From Yersinia canariae (GTDB taxonomy: Bacteria; Pseudomonadota; Gammaproteobacteria; Enterobacterales; Enterobacteriaceae), in the NCBI RefSeq assembly GCF_009831415.1, contig NZ_CP043727.1:1984001-2048000 (forward strand): DNA of 64,000 nucleotides, given 5' to 3'. Positions 36,561-46,148 of this stretch are shown here, in pieces; position 1 is the stretch's first letter; every line of letters begins with the position of its first letter. Made by a program: the position numbers and the translations under genes. The notes under the pieces were generated by a model, which was given only the letters and a program-made list of their open reading frames with translations, made no database searches and was not told the origin of the DNA.

Positions 36561-36770
36561 ATGGCAAAGATCAAAGGTCAAGTTAAGTGGTTCAACGAGT
36601 CTAAAGGTTTCGGTTTCATCACTCCAGCTGACGGCAGCAAAGATGTGTTTGTACACTTCTCTGCAATCCAGGGTAATGGCTTCAAAACCCTGGCTGAAGG
36701 CCAGAACGTAGAGTTCGAAATCCAAGACGGTCAGAAAGGTCCGTCTGCAGTAAACGTTACTGCAATCTAA
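36561..36770 (+). CDS. cspC: Cold-shock-family RNA chaperone CspC
   Basis: 69 residues, practically identical to E. coli CspC: KGFGFI (RNP1) and DVFVHFS (RNP2) sit in the OB fold, and the CspC-specific start [13 protein letters not shown] and EIQDGQKGP are present. It melts RNA secondary structure and stabilises stress mRNAs. Strong ribosome-binding site (AAAGGAAATACTCAAG) and highly biased codons mark high expression. CspE has a different start (MSKIKGNVKW). Confidence 0.95.
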   Translation: MAKIKGQVKWFNESKGFGFITPADGSKDVFVHFSAIQGNGFKTLAEGQNVEFEIQDGQKGPSAVNVTAI

Positions 36771-36788
36771 TCAGCTCTTTTGCTGTTA

Positions 36789-36814
36789 AAAACCCGCCTT
36801 TGTGCGGGTTTTTT
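36789..36814 (+). terminator. Terminator of cspC
   Basis: AAACCCGC and GCGGGTTT pair over a 6-nt loop, followed by a T run. Confidence 0.9.
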
Positions 36815-36847
36815 CGTTTCAGGGCTGATGCCAACGCCTGCCGCTAG

Positions 36848-37567
36848 CTAAGGTAAGATAATTAATCCCGAATATTGATTACGGCCTTTAATGCTTGGGT
36901 GGGTAGGGTCAATAGCCTGTTGTTGGCTGGTTCTGCGAAAGCTGGTGTATTTGAAGTGCTGTTTCTCATCACTCCCACCATGAGCGGCGAGGGTACATAT
37001 TGTACAACTGCCGACTCTATCAACTTGATGAATTCCCGCGCCGCGCAACTGGTGTTCAGCGATAGCCGCTAAGTTAAGGTGGCGAAAACGGGGCGAAATA
37101 ATATTTTCGGCCAATGGTAATTCGTTAACAAATCGTTCCACCAGTTCTTCATTAACTTCATAACAGCAGGAGCGGGCGGCTGGACCGATGGCGGCGATCC
37201 AATTGGCGGGATCATCATCGCGGGCTATGCGTTCAACCATCTTTAAGATAATACCGTCTAATAAACCGCGCCAGCCAGCATGGACCACCGCAATCCCTTT
37301 TCCTTGCCGTTGACTGAAAATCACCGGCAGGCAATCCGCCGTCAGAACGGTTAATAGAATGCCAGATTGAGTGGTATAGAGGCCATCGGCATCACCGCAC
37401 TCTTGCCCGGGCTTTGTCACATCAATAATCGTGGTGCCATGAACCTGTTTTTTATTGGCTTGTGATGCTTGATAAGGTTGGAGGCAGTCAGGCATTAGGG
37501 CAGATTTATTGCCAAAACCATGGCGAATAGAGGTGATTGGGCTGAGTTGTGGTGAAAAGTCAGTCAT
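36848..37567 (-). CDS. YfiH/laccase-domain purine nucleoside phosphorylase family protein
   Basis: 239 residues. Family motifs are intact: KQVHGT with the metal His near 42, DADGLYTT, TADCLPV with Cys near 99, and VVHAGWRGLLDG with His near 116. The C-terminal part (SCTICTLAAHGG, FKYTSFRR) replaces the usual CTYS...FSYRRD, so it is probably a paralogue of YfiH rather than YfiH itself. Members cleave purine nucleosides and appear to correct peptidoglycan errors. It lies between cspC and the FtsI-like gene, divergent from the latter, which could matter for a wall-linked role. Confidence 0.82.
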   Translation of the reverse strand: MTDFSPQLSPITSIRHGFGNKSALMPDCLQPYQASQANKKQVHGTTIIDVTKPGQECGDADGLYTTQSGILLTVLTADCLPVIFSQRQGKGIAVVHAGWRGLLDGIILKMVERIARDDDPANWIAAIGPAARSCCYEVNEELVERFVNELPLAENIISPRFRHLNLAAIAEHQLRGAGIHQVDRVGSCTICTLAAHGGSDEKQHFKYTSFRRTSQQQAIDPTHPSIKGRNQYSGLIILP

Positions 37568-37663
37568 TGGGCTTACCTAATAAAGAAAATGAACGCTGTT
37601 CAGTGTAAGCCGTTTTTTAACTTATTGACCAGCCACCTTTTCTTTTAAATCACCGTTAGCGAA

Positions 37664-39478
37664 TTGTTGCAAAATAACGCATCTTGTAGCACTGTTTTGG
37701 CCCCTATGATGCAGGGGATAGGGTTTAATGGCTGCACTAACTCAAGTGGCCATTCAGGATTGATCTCCGTGATTTCTAAATCAAAAAATGATTCTACTCA
37801 CTTTATTCGTTGGCGCTTTGGCTTGCTGTGCAGCTGCATTCTACTGTCATTTTTGGGGCTGATAGCCAGGGTGGCGTGGTTGCAAATTATTGAACCTGAG
37901 CCCTTGGTAAAAGAAGAAGACATGCGCTCAGTGCGGGTGGTGGCGACACCGAATACGCGCGGTATGATTACAGATAGAAATGGGCACCCTCTGGCCGTCA
38001 GTGTGCCGGTTGAAGCCATCTGGGCTGACCCCGCAACCGTGTTGGAGAAAGGCGGCGTCACTGTTTCTAAACGCTGGCAGGCATTGGCGCAGGAGCTCAA
38101 TATGCCACTCGACCAACTCAACAGCCGTATTCATCAAAACCCCAACGCCCGCTTTATCTATCTCGCCCGGCAAGTCGAACCGGATGTCGCTGAATATATC
38201 CAACGGCTGAAATTGCCCGGTATTGCTATAAAAGAGGAATCACGGCGCTTTTATCCTTCGGGGGATATTGCCGCGAATCTGGTGGGGTTTACCAATATTG
38301 ATGATCAGGGTATTGAGGGAGTCGAAAAAAGTTTTAATGCACTCCTCAGCGGCACCGCCGGCAGTCGAGTCGTGCGTAAAGATCGCTTCGGCCGAGTTGT
38401 TGAAGATATCTCCTCGACGGATAGTCATCCGGGGCAAAATGTTCAACTCAGTATTGATGAGCGGCTACAGGCGGAAGCCTCTCATGCATTGAGTCATGCC
38501 GTGATGTTCAACAAGGCGGACTCCGGCTCAGCTGTGGTGATTGATATTAACACCGGCGAAGTGCTGGCGATGGCCAACTATCCAACCTTTAATCCGAATA
38601 ATCGGGCTGACACCCCAGAAGAGAATTTTCGTAATCGGGCTATCAGCGATATTTTTGAACCGGGCTCAACAGTAAAACCGATGGTGGTGATGACAGCGCT
38701 ACAGCGTCAGTTGGTCAAGCCAGATGCGGTGCTGGACACTCATCCCTATATATTGAGCGGGCACCTCATTAAAGATGTGGCGCTGTATCCTGCGCTGTCA
38801 CTGACTGGTGTGCTGCAAAAGTCCAGTGATGTTGGGGTATCGCGACTGGCGCTGGCGATGCCGGCCTCTGCATTGATGCAAACCTACACAGAATTTGGCT
38901 TGGGCCAATCGACTCAGTTAGGGCTGACAGGAGAAAGCAGCGGCCTGATGCCCCATCGGCAGCGCTGGAGTGATTTAGACCGTGCGACTTTTTCGTTCGG
39001 TTATGGCCTGATGGTGACACCACTGCAACTGGCCCGAGTCTATGCCACCATCGGGAGCTTCGGTATTTATCGGCCATTGTCTATAACGAAGGTTGATCCG
39101 CCGGTATTGGGCCAGCAGGTGTTCCCTGAAGTGCTTGTGCACCAAGTGGAACATATGATGGAAAGTGTGGCATTGCCCGGCGGAGGTGGGGTGAAAGCAG
39201 CCGTGCGGGGCTATCGGGTGGCGGTTAAAACCGGGACGGCCAAGAAGATTGGGCCCAATGGCCAATATATTGATAAATATGTAGCTTATACTGCCGGTGT
39301 TGCTCCCGCCAGCCAACCTCGCTTTGCCTTAGTGGTGGTGATTAACAACCCTCAAGGTGGGAAATACTATGGTGGCGCAGTTTCAGCACCGGTATTTAGC
39401 GATATTATGGGGCAAATATTGCGAACCATGAATGTGGAGCCAGACGCTATTGCTGTCAATGTGATTCGGCATAGCTAA
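37664..39478 (+). CDS. Class B penicillin-binding protein, FtsI (PBP3) paralogue
   Basis: 604 residues from TTG at 37664; a GTG at 37769 with AGGA upstream would give 569 and fit FtsI better. One N-terminal membrane helix (FGLLCSCILLSFLGLIARVAWL), a pedestal domain (ITDRNGHPLAVSVP), then the transpeptidase with STVK (Ser335) and KTGTAKK. The second motif reads SSD (387-389), whereas FtsI has SSN. It resembles E. coli FtsI along its whole length but sits outside the division cluster, like PBP3SAL of Salmonella, an FtsI paralogue used in acid. It probably makes septal crosslinks in special conditions. Confidence 0.85.
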   Translation: MLQNNASCSTVLAPMMQGIGFNGCTNSSGHSGLISVISKSKNDSTHFIRWRFGLLCSCILLSFLGLIARVAWLQIIEPEPLVKEEDMRSVRVVATPNTRGMITDRNGHPLAVSVPVEAIWADPATVLEKGGVTVSKRWQALAQELNMPLDQLNSRIHQNPNARFIYLARQVEPDVAEYIQRLKLPGIAIKEESRRFYPSGDIAANLVGFTNIDDQGIEGVEKSFNALLSGTAGSRVVRKDRFGRVVEDISSTDSHPGQNVQLSIDERLQAEASHALSHAVMFNKADSGSAVVIDINTGEVLAMANYPTFNPNNRADTPEENFRNRAISDIFEPGSTVKPMVVMTALQRQLVKPDAVLDTHPYILSGHLIKDVALYPALSLTGVLQKSSDVGVSRLALAMPASALMQTYTEFGLGQSTQLGLTGESSGLMPHRQRWSDLDRATFSFGYGLMVTPLQLARVYATIGSFGIYRPLSITKVDPPVLGQQVFPEVLVHQVEHMMESVALPGGGGVKAAVRGYRVAVKTGTAKKIGPNGQYIDKYVAYTAGVAPASQPRFALVVVINNPQGGKYYGGAVSAPVFSDIMGQILRTMNVEPDAIAVNVIRHS

Positions 39479-39594
39479 TTTTCTGTTGATTCAGGGGTAA
39501 ACCGTGGCTTGCAACAGCACAAGGGCTTCTTTAGACTAACGCCGCGTCTGCCGGCATTTCTGGCGGTTATTAATCAGTTATCTGGGATTCAACC

Positions 39595-40455
39595 ATGTCT
39601 TATCAGTGCCCCCTTTGTCATCAGGTCTTGCAGCAAAGCCAGCACCAGTGGCGTTGCAGCAATAACCACCAGTTTGATTGCGCCAAAGAGGGTTACGTCA
39701 ATTTAATGCCGGTGCAGCATAAAGGGTCGAAACAGCCAGGGGATAGTCCAGAGATGATGCAGGCTCGGCGGGCTTTTCTGGATGCAGGTTATTATCAACC
39801 CTTACAGCAGCGGGTTTGTGAAATTCTGGATAAAGCGCTACTCCTCGATGCCGCCATGTTGCTGGATATCGGCTGCGGCGAGGGCTATTACACTGCTGCG
39901 GTAACTGACCGGTTAAATCGGCAGCGCCAAATGTCTATTTTCGGATTAGATGTTGCCAAAGTGGCCGTAAGATACGGCGCAAAGCGCTATCCGCAGGTGA
40001 GTTTTTGCGTGGCATCCAGCCACCGGTTGCCTTTTGCCAGCCAATCCCTTGATGCTGTATTGCGTATTTATGCCCCCTGCAAGGCCGCAGAGTTGGCGCG
40101 AACGGTGAAACCCGGTGGGGTTGTCGTCACTGTGGCTCCGGGGCCTCGTCATCTCTATCAATTAAAAGCGCTGATTTACGCCCAAGTACAACTTCACGAC
40201 GATACACCAGAGCATCTGGACGGGTTTGATTTGGTTAGCAGTGAAAAATTGGCTTACGAAATGAAGTTAACCGGTAAGCAGAGCTTTAATTTATTGCAAA
40301 TGACGCCTTTTGCCTGGCGCGCATCCATTGAAATCGGGCAAGAACTTGCCGCCCGGCAGTCTTTTTCCTGTGAAACAGATTTTGTTATCGCAGTACATCG
40401 TCGCAAAGAAGAACTTGAAAGTGCCGAGTTAAACAGTGACGTGATAGAAATATAA
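39595..40455 (+). CDS. rlmA: 23S rRNA (guanine-745-N1)-methyltransferase RlmA
   Basis: 286 residues. The N-terminal zinc finger (CPLCHQVL, then C and H in [18 protein letters not shown]), the acidic SAM motif [14 protein letters not shown] near 85-98, and [19 protein letters not shown] match RlmA. It methylates N1 of G745 in helix 35 of 23S rRNA in the cytoplasm. In E. coli rlmA is close to cspC and mntP as here. Confidence 0.92.
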   Translation: MSYQCPLCHQVLQQSQHQWRCSNNHQFDCAKEGYVNLMPVQHKGSKQPGDSPEMMQARRAFLDAGYYQPLQQRVCEILDKALLLDAAMLLDIGCGEGYYTAAVTDRLNRQRQMSIFGLDVAKVAVRYGAKRYPQVSFCVASSHRLPFASQSLDAVLRIYAPCKAAELARTVKPGGVVVTVAPGPRHLYQLKALIYAQVQLHDDTPEHLDGFDLVSSEKLAYEMKLTGKQSFNLLQMTPFAWRASIEIGQELAARQSFSCETDFVIAVHRRKEELESAELNSDVIEI

Positions 40456-40617
40456 GAGGCTGCTCGTTATTTAATAATGTTCAAATAAATGGCGAGCGGA
40501 TAACTCCCTTAAACGGGAATATTATCATCTTAATTAGAAGGTGTACTAATCCCTGGTGCGAGATTGATAATTAACTTAAGTCAAATTATTAGAATGTTAT
40601 TTTTATAATAAAGATAA

Positions 40618-40896
40618 TTATTTTAGATCTAAGTTTCGCCAAGTTCGCCCACCCGATTCGGTCACCAAAATAGAGGGGATAAACCGTATCTGCTCAGCAA
40701 CTTTCAGTGCTAAATCAGCAACTTCTTGCTTGTTCAATGCGCCACTGCCGTAATTGAACTCTCCTTCAGGTAATTTATAAATTTTCTCCCTGCCGATAAG
40801 GCGAGTAAATCCTGCATCGATCATTTTTTTATTAAGGGTATCGTAATCGCCTTCCACTGCGTTATGCAAAACGACACTGACCGTAAAGTACGGCAT
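40618..40896 (-). CDS. Small ferredoxin-fold protein, possibly DUF2622 (GhoS-like)
   Basis: 92 residues from the ATG at 40896 (an upstream frame adds 14). The pattern strand-helix-strand is clear: PYFTVSVVLHNAVEGDYDTLNKKMIDAGFTRLI, then KIYKLPEGEFNYGS, a helix NKQEVADLALKVAEQI and a final strand PSILVTESGG. The overall layout recalls DUF2622, the family of the GhoS antitoxin endoribonuclease, and Cas2-like folds. No GhoT-like small toxin frame is visible beside it, so it may be an orphan. Family assignment is tentative. Confidence 0.5.
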   Translation of the reverse strand: MPYFTVSVVLHNAVEGDYDTLNKKMIDAGFTRLIGREKIYKLPEGEFNYGSGALNKQEVADLALKVAEQIRFIPSILVTESGGRTWRNLDLK

Positions 40897-41063
40897 AGAT
40901 CTTTTCCAATCAATTAGGTGATGGTATTTATATATCACACTGCTGGAATCGATATTTTGACCGGAGTCTAATTGCTGGACATACCGTCAAAATAACCTTG
41001 TATAAATTGTGTGATTAAGGGGCAGATGACAGCAATAGCCACCTGCGAAATGAGAGAGAAAGG

Positions 41064-43145
41064 TTACAGGGCGAGAGATAAGCGGTTGCGGCCAGCATGT
41101 TTTGCTGCATAACAGGCAATATCGGCCTGGCGCATGGCTTGTGCCGCGCTTTCAGTTTGTCGAGTCAATGACACGGCCCCGAGACTTGCGGTAAAGGAAT
41201 AGGATTGACCGTGCCAATGGAACTGAATAGATGCTATGTCGGCGACCACTTTTTCCAACACTTCAGTTGCAGGTTTACTCTGGCAATTAAATAGCACGAT
41301 AGCGAACTCATCACCGCCTAAACGCGCCACGATGTCATTTTCACGGACTGCTTGTTGCATTGTTTGAGCCACCATTCTGAGCACCATATCGCCAGCTTCG
41401 TGACCCGCACTGTCATTCACATCCTTGAAGTAGTCTAAATCGACATAACAAAGGATATGCTGCTCATCTTTACCCAGTTGGCTGATGGACTGATTTAGCC
41501 GTTCTTCCAATCTCCGTCGATTAATCAAACCGGTTAGCATGTCGTGATTGGCCTGATATTGCAGCTCTCGCTGCTCATGACGGGCGCGGGTGACATCTTG
41601 GAATACCACCACAGCACCAATGAGCAAATTATCACGATCGCGAATAGGTGAGGCGGAACACCGAATTTCCTGGCGTTCTCCTTGGCTCGACAACAGTTGG
41701 CAGCCCTCTGGCAATAAGGTATGACGCCCTTCGGACAAACACTGATTAATAGCAACTAATTGATTTTTATCTTGTAATGGAGACCACAAAATAAAGATTT
41801 CTTCTATGGGTAGGCCGCAGGACTCATTCTGGCTCCGCCCGGTCATCTCTTCAGCTTTGGGATTCATTAATACAACACGGCCTTCGGTATCAAGAGAGAT
41901 AATTCCCTCCTGAATGGATGACAATACCCGATGCAGTTGCTCCCGTTCTTCATAGCGGGCAATCTCGCTGGCACGGAGTGCATCTTCGCGTTGTTTTCGC
42001 TCACTCATATCACGGATTATTTTTGCATATCCCAGCAGTTTGCCATTGTTATCATGAATAACAGTGATAATGGTGACGGCCCAATAACGAGTCATATCTT
42101 TGCGAACCAGCCACCCCTCACTTTCTACCCGACTGGCTGAAGCTGAGGTTTTCAGTAATTTCTCGGGTAAGCCGGCGGCGATATCCTCAGGTAAAAAGAA
42201 ACAACCGAAATGCTGGCCGATGATTTCATTGCTGGCATAACCAATATTACGTTCTGCGCCATGGTTCCAGGTGGTGACCCGGCCCCATGGGTCAAGCATC
42301 AAAATGGCATAATCTTCAACGGTATCAACCATTAGGCGAAAACGTTCTTCACTGATGCGTAATGCTTCTTCGCGCTGGCGTCGTTCAGTTAAGTCACGGA
42401 CAATTTTGGTAAATCCCAATAGCTTCCCACTATCATCATGCATGGGGTTAATAGCGACGCTGGCCCAGTAACGGATACCATTTTTACGCACATGCCAGCC
42501 TTCAGTTTGGAAATTACCCTCGGCAACAGCTTTTGCCAGTGATTTCTCTGGCAGGCCAGCCGAGATGTCCTCTGGCGTGAACAGTAGGGCAAAATGTTCG
42601 CCAATGATTTCATCACTGGTATAGCCTTCATTGCGCTCCCCACCTTTGTTCCAGGTCAGAATACGGCCATGGGTGTCTATCATGTAGATGGCGTAATCTT
42701 CGACTTCACTGATCAGGTGACGAAACTGTTCTTCACTTTTACGCAAAGCATTTTCACGCTGCCATTTATCTGTCAAATCACGGGTAACATGCACAAAACC
42801 TTGCAAATTATTGTCTGAGTCGTGCAATGCACTGAGGGTGAGGTTGCCCCAAAAACGTTTACCATTTTTACGAACTCGCCAACCCTGATTCTCATAATGA
42901 CCAAACTGATTCGCGTGGCGCAGACCTTTGGTGGGTAACTCAGTGGCCAAGTCTTCCGGGGTATAAAACAGTTCGAAAGATTGACCAATGACTTCTTCGG
43001 CACTATACCCCGTATTGCGTTCGGCACCATTATTCCAGGTGAGGATATGTCCTTGGGCATCAATGATATATATGGCGTAGTCATCTACGGCTTCAATTAA
43101 TAGCCGAAAGATGTGATCGTCAAATGATGCCGGATGCAAAGCCAT
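41064..43145 (-). CDS. Diguanylate cyclase with four PAS domains
   Basis: 693 residues, no membrane helix. Three closely similar PAS-PAC units (about 10-130, 135-255, 260-385) each repeat EDYAIYxIDxxGxIxTWNxGAERNxGY and xVRKxxxRYW; a fourth, divergent PAS spans about 395-515. The GGDEF domain (about 525-690) has ARLGGDEF and a canonical inhibitory RxxD (REND), so c-di-GMP synthesis with feedback is expected. No EAL domain. The triplicated PAS units look like recent duplications. It stands alone, divergent from fcuA. Confidence 0.9.
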   Translation of the reverse strand: MALHPASFDDHIFRLLIEAVDDYAIYIIDAQGHILTWNNGAERNTGYSAEEVIGQSFELFYTPEDLATELPTKGLRHANQFGHYENQGWRVRKNGKRFWGNLTLSALHDSDNNLQGFVHVTRDLTDKWQRENALRKSEEQFRHLISEVEDYAIYMIDTHGRILTWNKGGERNEGYTSDEIIGEHFALLFTPEDISAGLPEKSLAKAVAEGNFQTEGWHVRKNGIRYWASVAINPMHDDSGKLLGFTKIVRDLTERRQREEALRISEERFRLMVDTVEDYAILMLDPWGRVTTWNHGAERNIGYASNEIIGQHFGCFFLPEDIAAGLPEKLLKTSASASRVESEGWLVRKDMTRYWAVTIITVIHDNNGKLLGYAKIIRDMSERKQREDALRASEIARYEEREQLHRVLSSIQEGIISLDTEGRVVLMNPKAEEMTGRSQNESCGLPIEEIFILWSPLQDKNQLVAINQCLSEGRHTLLPEGCQLLSSQGERQEIRCSASPIRDRDNLLIGAVVVFQDVTRARHEQRELQYQANHDMLTGLINRRRLEERLNQSISQLGKDEQHILCYVDLDYFKDVNDSAGHEAGDMVLRMVAQTMQQAVRENDIVARLGGDEFAIVLFNCQSKPATEVLEKVVADIASIQFHWHGQSYSFTASLGAVSLTRQTESAAQAMRQADIACYAAKHAGRNRLSLAL

Positions 43146-43678
43146 TCCTGTATTCCTTGAATTTTTATTCAGTAGCCTGTCGCGGCGCAGCGTTTCACCC
43201 AGAAGGTTTAATCTGTTATCGCGATAAATGTTATGTACTAGTCTATCGCTAACATTAAAATTTAGATAATCAGATTTTTATTATTCACAATAAATAAAAG
43301 GAATTCAGCAACCTAATAGCGGCAATGTTTATTGGAGCAAAGCCGCTGTTGGTGGGGCTTCGGGCGAGAGGTGAAGGAATGAGTAAGAGATAAGAAATAA
43401 CACTTAACCTTATTAATAATATGGGTAAATCAGTGTGAGAAATGTATAAATAAATGACTTAAGTAGGGAAAGTGGAATTAATCACACATTATTTAAATGA
43501 AACTTCAGAATAATTTTACTTTAGTTTCATATTCATCTCTCCAGACAATAGTAGTTACCGCCCGCGATCATGTTTATCACATAATCTACCTAATTTATTT
43601 ACGACATCAAAAATAATCCCCTGGACGTGCAGAAATGCTTGCATCAATAGGTGTTATCAGGATAATCCTGAATCCTTA
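43146..43678. other. Intergenic region between cyclase and receptor
   Basis: About 530 bp with no open frame having a start and ribosome-binding site. AT-rich with short repeats of TTATT; the right end carries the receptor's Fur box. Nothing else recognised. Confidence 0.5.
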
Positions 43679-43693
43679 TAATAAGCATTCTCA
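43679..43693 (+). promoter_or_regulatory. Fur box before fcuA
   Basis: TAATAAGCATTCTCA, read on the other strand as TGAGAATGCTTATTA, matches the 7-1-7 Fur consensus at 11 of 14 positions. It lies about 40 bp before the receptor start, where bound Fur-iron would block transcription. Confidence 0.7.
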
Positions 43694-43731
43694 TTAGTGG
43701 CTATTTTGCAAAAATCAGGGGCATCAACACG

Positions 43732-46011
43732 ATGAATGAAACCATTTCCACACGCGTGCATCAGAAACGACTCGCGCCGCGTCTTTTGTGCGTCATGATC
43801 GGCGCCGCATTGGGCACATTGTCAGCATCTTCATGGGCTGCAGCAACGGCAGGGACTGCGGTTGAAAACGTCAAAAAAACCAGCACCGCAACTGACGCTG
43901 CGAAAGCGGATGAGAGCAAAAAAACCGATACCATTACCGTTGTCGGAACACAGGATACTTTCCGTGCCGGTGGCAATGATTTAATTCCGACCTATTTGGA
44001 TGGTCAGGTGGCTAATGGCGGCCGTATCGGTTTCCTTGGGCAGCAAGATGCGCGTAACGTGCCATTTAACGTTATCAGCTATACCTCCAAAATGATTGAA
44101 GACCAGCAAGCTAACTCGATTGCTGATGTCGTCAAAAATGATGCTTCCGTGCAAAACGTTCGCGGTTACGGTAACCCATCACAGAACTATCGTATTCGCG
44201 GCTACAACCTTGATGGTGACGATATCTCATTTGGTGGCCTGTTTGGTGTTTTACCGCGCCAGATAGTGTCAACCAGCATGGTTGAGCGAGTCGAGGTCTT
44301 TAAAGGTGCCAATGCCTTCATTAACGGCATTTCGCCGAGTGGCAGCGGTGTTGGTGGGATGATTAACCTCGAACCTAAACGTGCGGGTGATACTCCGCTG
44401 ACTCGCGTCACGGTAGATTATGGTTCATCTTCTCAAGTGGGTGGGGCGCTGGATGTCGGTCGCCGTTATGGTGATGATGATCAGTTCGGCGTGCGAGTGA
44501 ATGTCCTGCACCGTGAAGGTGAGTCAGCTATTCATGATCAGAAAGAGCGCACGACCGCAGTCTCAACAGGATTGGATTACCGTGGTGATCGCGCCCGTAC
44601 ATCACTAGACGTGGGCTACCAGAAGCAAACTATTCATCATATGCGCACAGATGTTGCGATCGGCGGTGCAACCGTCATTCCTGAGCCCCCATCTTCAACC
44701 CTAAACTATGGGCAGTCGTGGGTATATACCGATATGGAAACCACCTTCGGTATGCTGCGCAGTGAATATGATGTTAGCCAGAACTGGACTGTTTATGGCT
44801 CCGTCGGTGCCAGTCGTAACGAAGAAACCGGTCAATATGGTTCACCGACACTGACCAGTGCTAATAATGGCGATGCGACTATTTCTCGCTTGTATGTGCC
44901 GTATGTGGCTGATTCTGTTGCCGGTTTAGGTGGCATTCGTGGCCACTTTGATACAGGCCCAATCACCCATAAAGTCAATCTGGGGTATGCGGCTAACTAT
45001 CGTACGGCTAAATCAGCTTGGAATATGTCGAATCCCGCAGATACCAATATCTATAACCCTGGCGTGATTAACTTCCCTCCAACGACGATGGGGAGTACCA
45101 GTCAGGATCCTCAGTTAAATAGTCAGGTCCGTGCTTCTGGTCTTTCATTATCAGATACCTTATCAATGATGGATGACAAAGTGTCATTGATGCTGGGTGT
45201 GCGCCGTCAGGAAGTCACTATTCGTAACTTCGACAGTGGGGTGCCAAATAGCGCCGGTTCACTGGATGCGATGAAAGTGACACCGATTTACGGCATCATG
45301 GTGAAGCCGTGGGAGAAAGTCTCCCTGTATGCTAACCACATTGAAGCGTTAGGGCCGGGCAAGTCTGCACCTTATCAATTTAATGGTAAACCAGTGGTTA
45401 ACGCCGGCCAGATCCCGGGCATTATTCATTCAAAACAGAATGAAATCGGCGTGAAGTTTGATAACCAGCGCTACGGTGGTACGTTGTCTCTGTTTGAAAT
45501 CACCCGACCAACGGGCATGGTTGATCCAGCGACTAACGCCTATGGTTTCTATGGTGAACAGCGCAACCGTGGTGTTGAGCTAAACGTATTCGGTGAGCCG
45601 GTATTTGGTACCCGTCTGTTGGCGAGCGCGACCTGGTTGGATCCTAAACTGACCAAAGCGGCTGACAGCGCCAATAACGGCAATGATGCCGTGGGTGTTG
45701 CTAACTATCAGTTAGTGTTTGGCGGCGAATATGATATTCCTGTGGTTGAAGGCCTGACCGCAACCGGCACGGTGGTGCGCTCCGGTTCTCAATATGCCAA
45801 CGAAGCTAATACATTGAAATTGAAACCTTGGACGCGTCTGGATCTGGGCGTGCGTTATACCATGCCAATGAAAGACACGAATCTGACCTGGCGCGCGAAT
45901 GTTGAGAACGTGACCAACGAACGCTACTGGGAATCGGTTGAAGATTCTGGCACTTACATCTATCAGGGCGACCCACGAGCACTGAAATTATCAGTCTCAA
46001 TGGATTTCTAA
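43732..46011 (+). CDS. fcuA: TonB-dependent hydroxamate siderophore receptor, FcuA-like
   Basis: 759 residues. A long signal peptide ends near residue 36 (SSWA-AA). TonB box DTITVVG near 68-74, then the plug domain (TSKMIEDQQANSIADVVKNDASVQNVRGYG, RIRGYNLDGDD) and the 22-strand barrel with the terminal LSVSMDF. Length and features suit the ferrichrome receptor FcuA of Y. enterocolitica. It should import iron-loaded hydroxamate with TonB energy. No siderophore ABC importer or esterase is adjacent, so uptake relies on genes elsewhere. FhuE/FoxA-type ligands remain possible. Confidence 0.78.
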   Translation: MNETISTRVHQKRLAPRLLCVMIGAALGTLSASSWAAATAGTAVENVKKTSTATDAAKADESKKTDTITVVGTQDTFRAGGNDLIPTYLDGQVANGGRIGFLGQQDARNVPFNVISYTSKMIEDQQANSIADVVKNDASVQNVRGYGNPSQNYRIRGYNLDGDDISFGGLFGVLPRQIVSTSMVERVEVFKGANAFINGISPSGSGVGGMINLEPKRAGDTPLTRVTVDYGSSSQVGGALDVGRRYGDDDQFGVRVNVLHREGESAIHDQKERTTAVSTGLDYRGDRARTSLDVGYQKQTIHHMRTDVAIGGATVIPEPPSSTLNYGQSWVYTDMETTFGMLRSEYDVSQNWTVYGSVGASRNEETGQYGSPTLTSANNGDATISRLYVPYVADSVAGLGGIRGHFDTGPITHKVNLGYAANYRTAKSAWNMSNPADTNIYNPGVINFPPTTMGSTSQDPQLNSQVRASGLSLSDTLSMMDDKVSLMLGVRRQEVTIRNFDSGVPNSAGSLDAMKVTPIYGIMVKPWEKVSLYANHIEALGPGKSAPYQFNGKPVVNAGQIPGIIHSKQNEIGVKFDNQRYGGTLSLFEITRPTGMVDPATNAYGFYGEQRNRGVELNVFGEPVFGTRLLASATWLDPKLTKAADSANNGNDAVGVANYQLVFGGEYDIPVVEGLTATGTVVRSGSQYANEANTLKLKPWTRLDLGVRYTMPMKDTNLTWRANVENVTNERYWESVEDSGTYIYQGDPRALKLSVSMDF

Positions 46012-46049
46012 TACTGAATTGATATTTGCCGATAACCGATAGAATAAAA

Positions 46050-46086
46050 AAACCCCGCTATTCATCTCGAATGCGGGGTTTCTTTT
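46050..46086 (+). terminator. Terminator of fcuA
   Basis: AAACCCCGC and GCGGGGTTT form a stem over a 14-nt loop; TCTTTTTT follows. The A-rich left flank could also serve the minus strand. Confidence 0.9.
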
Positions 46087-46148
46087 TTGCTCTTCATACC
46101 GCTTTATTTTACGGCGAGAATAAAAGCACTAACGATATGGTTATCAGG

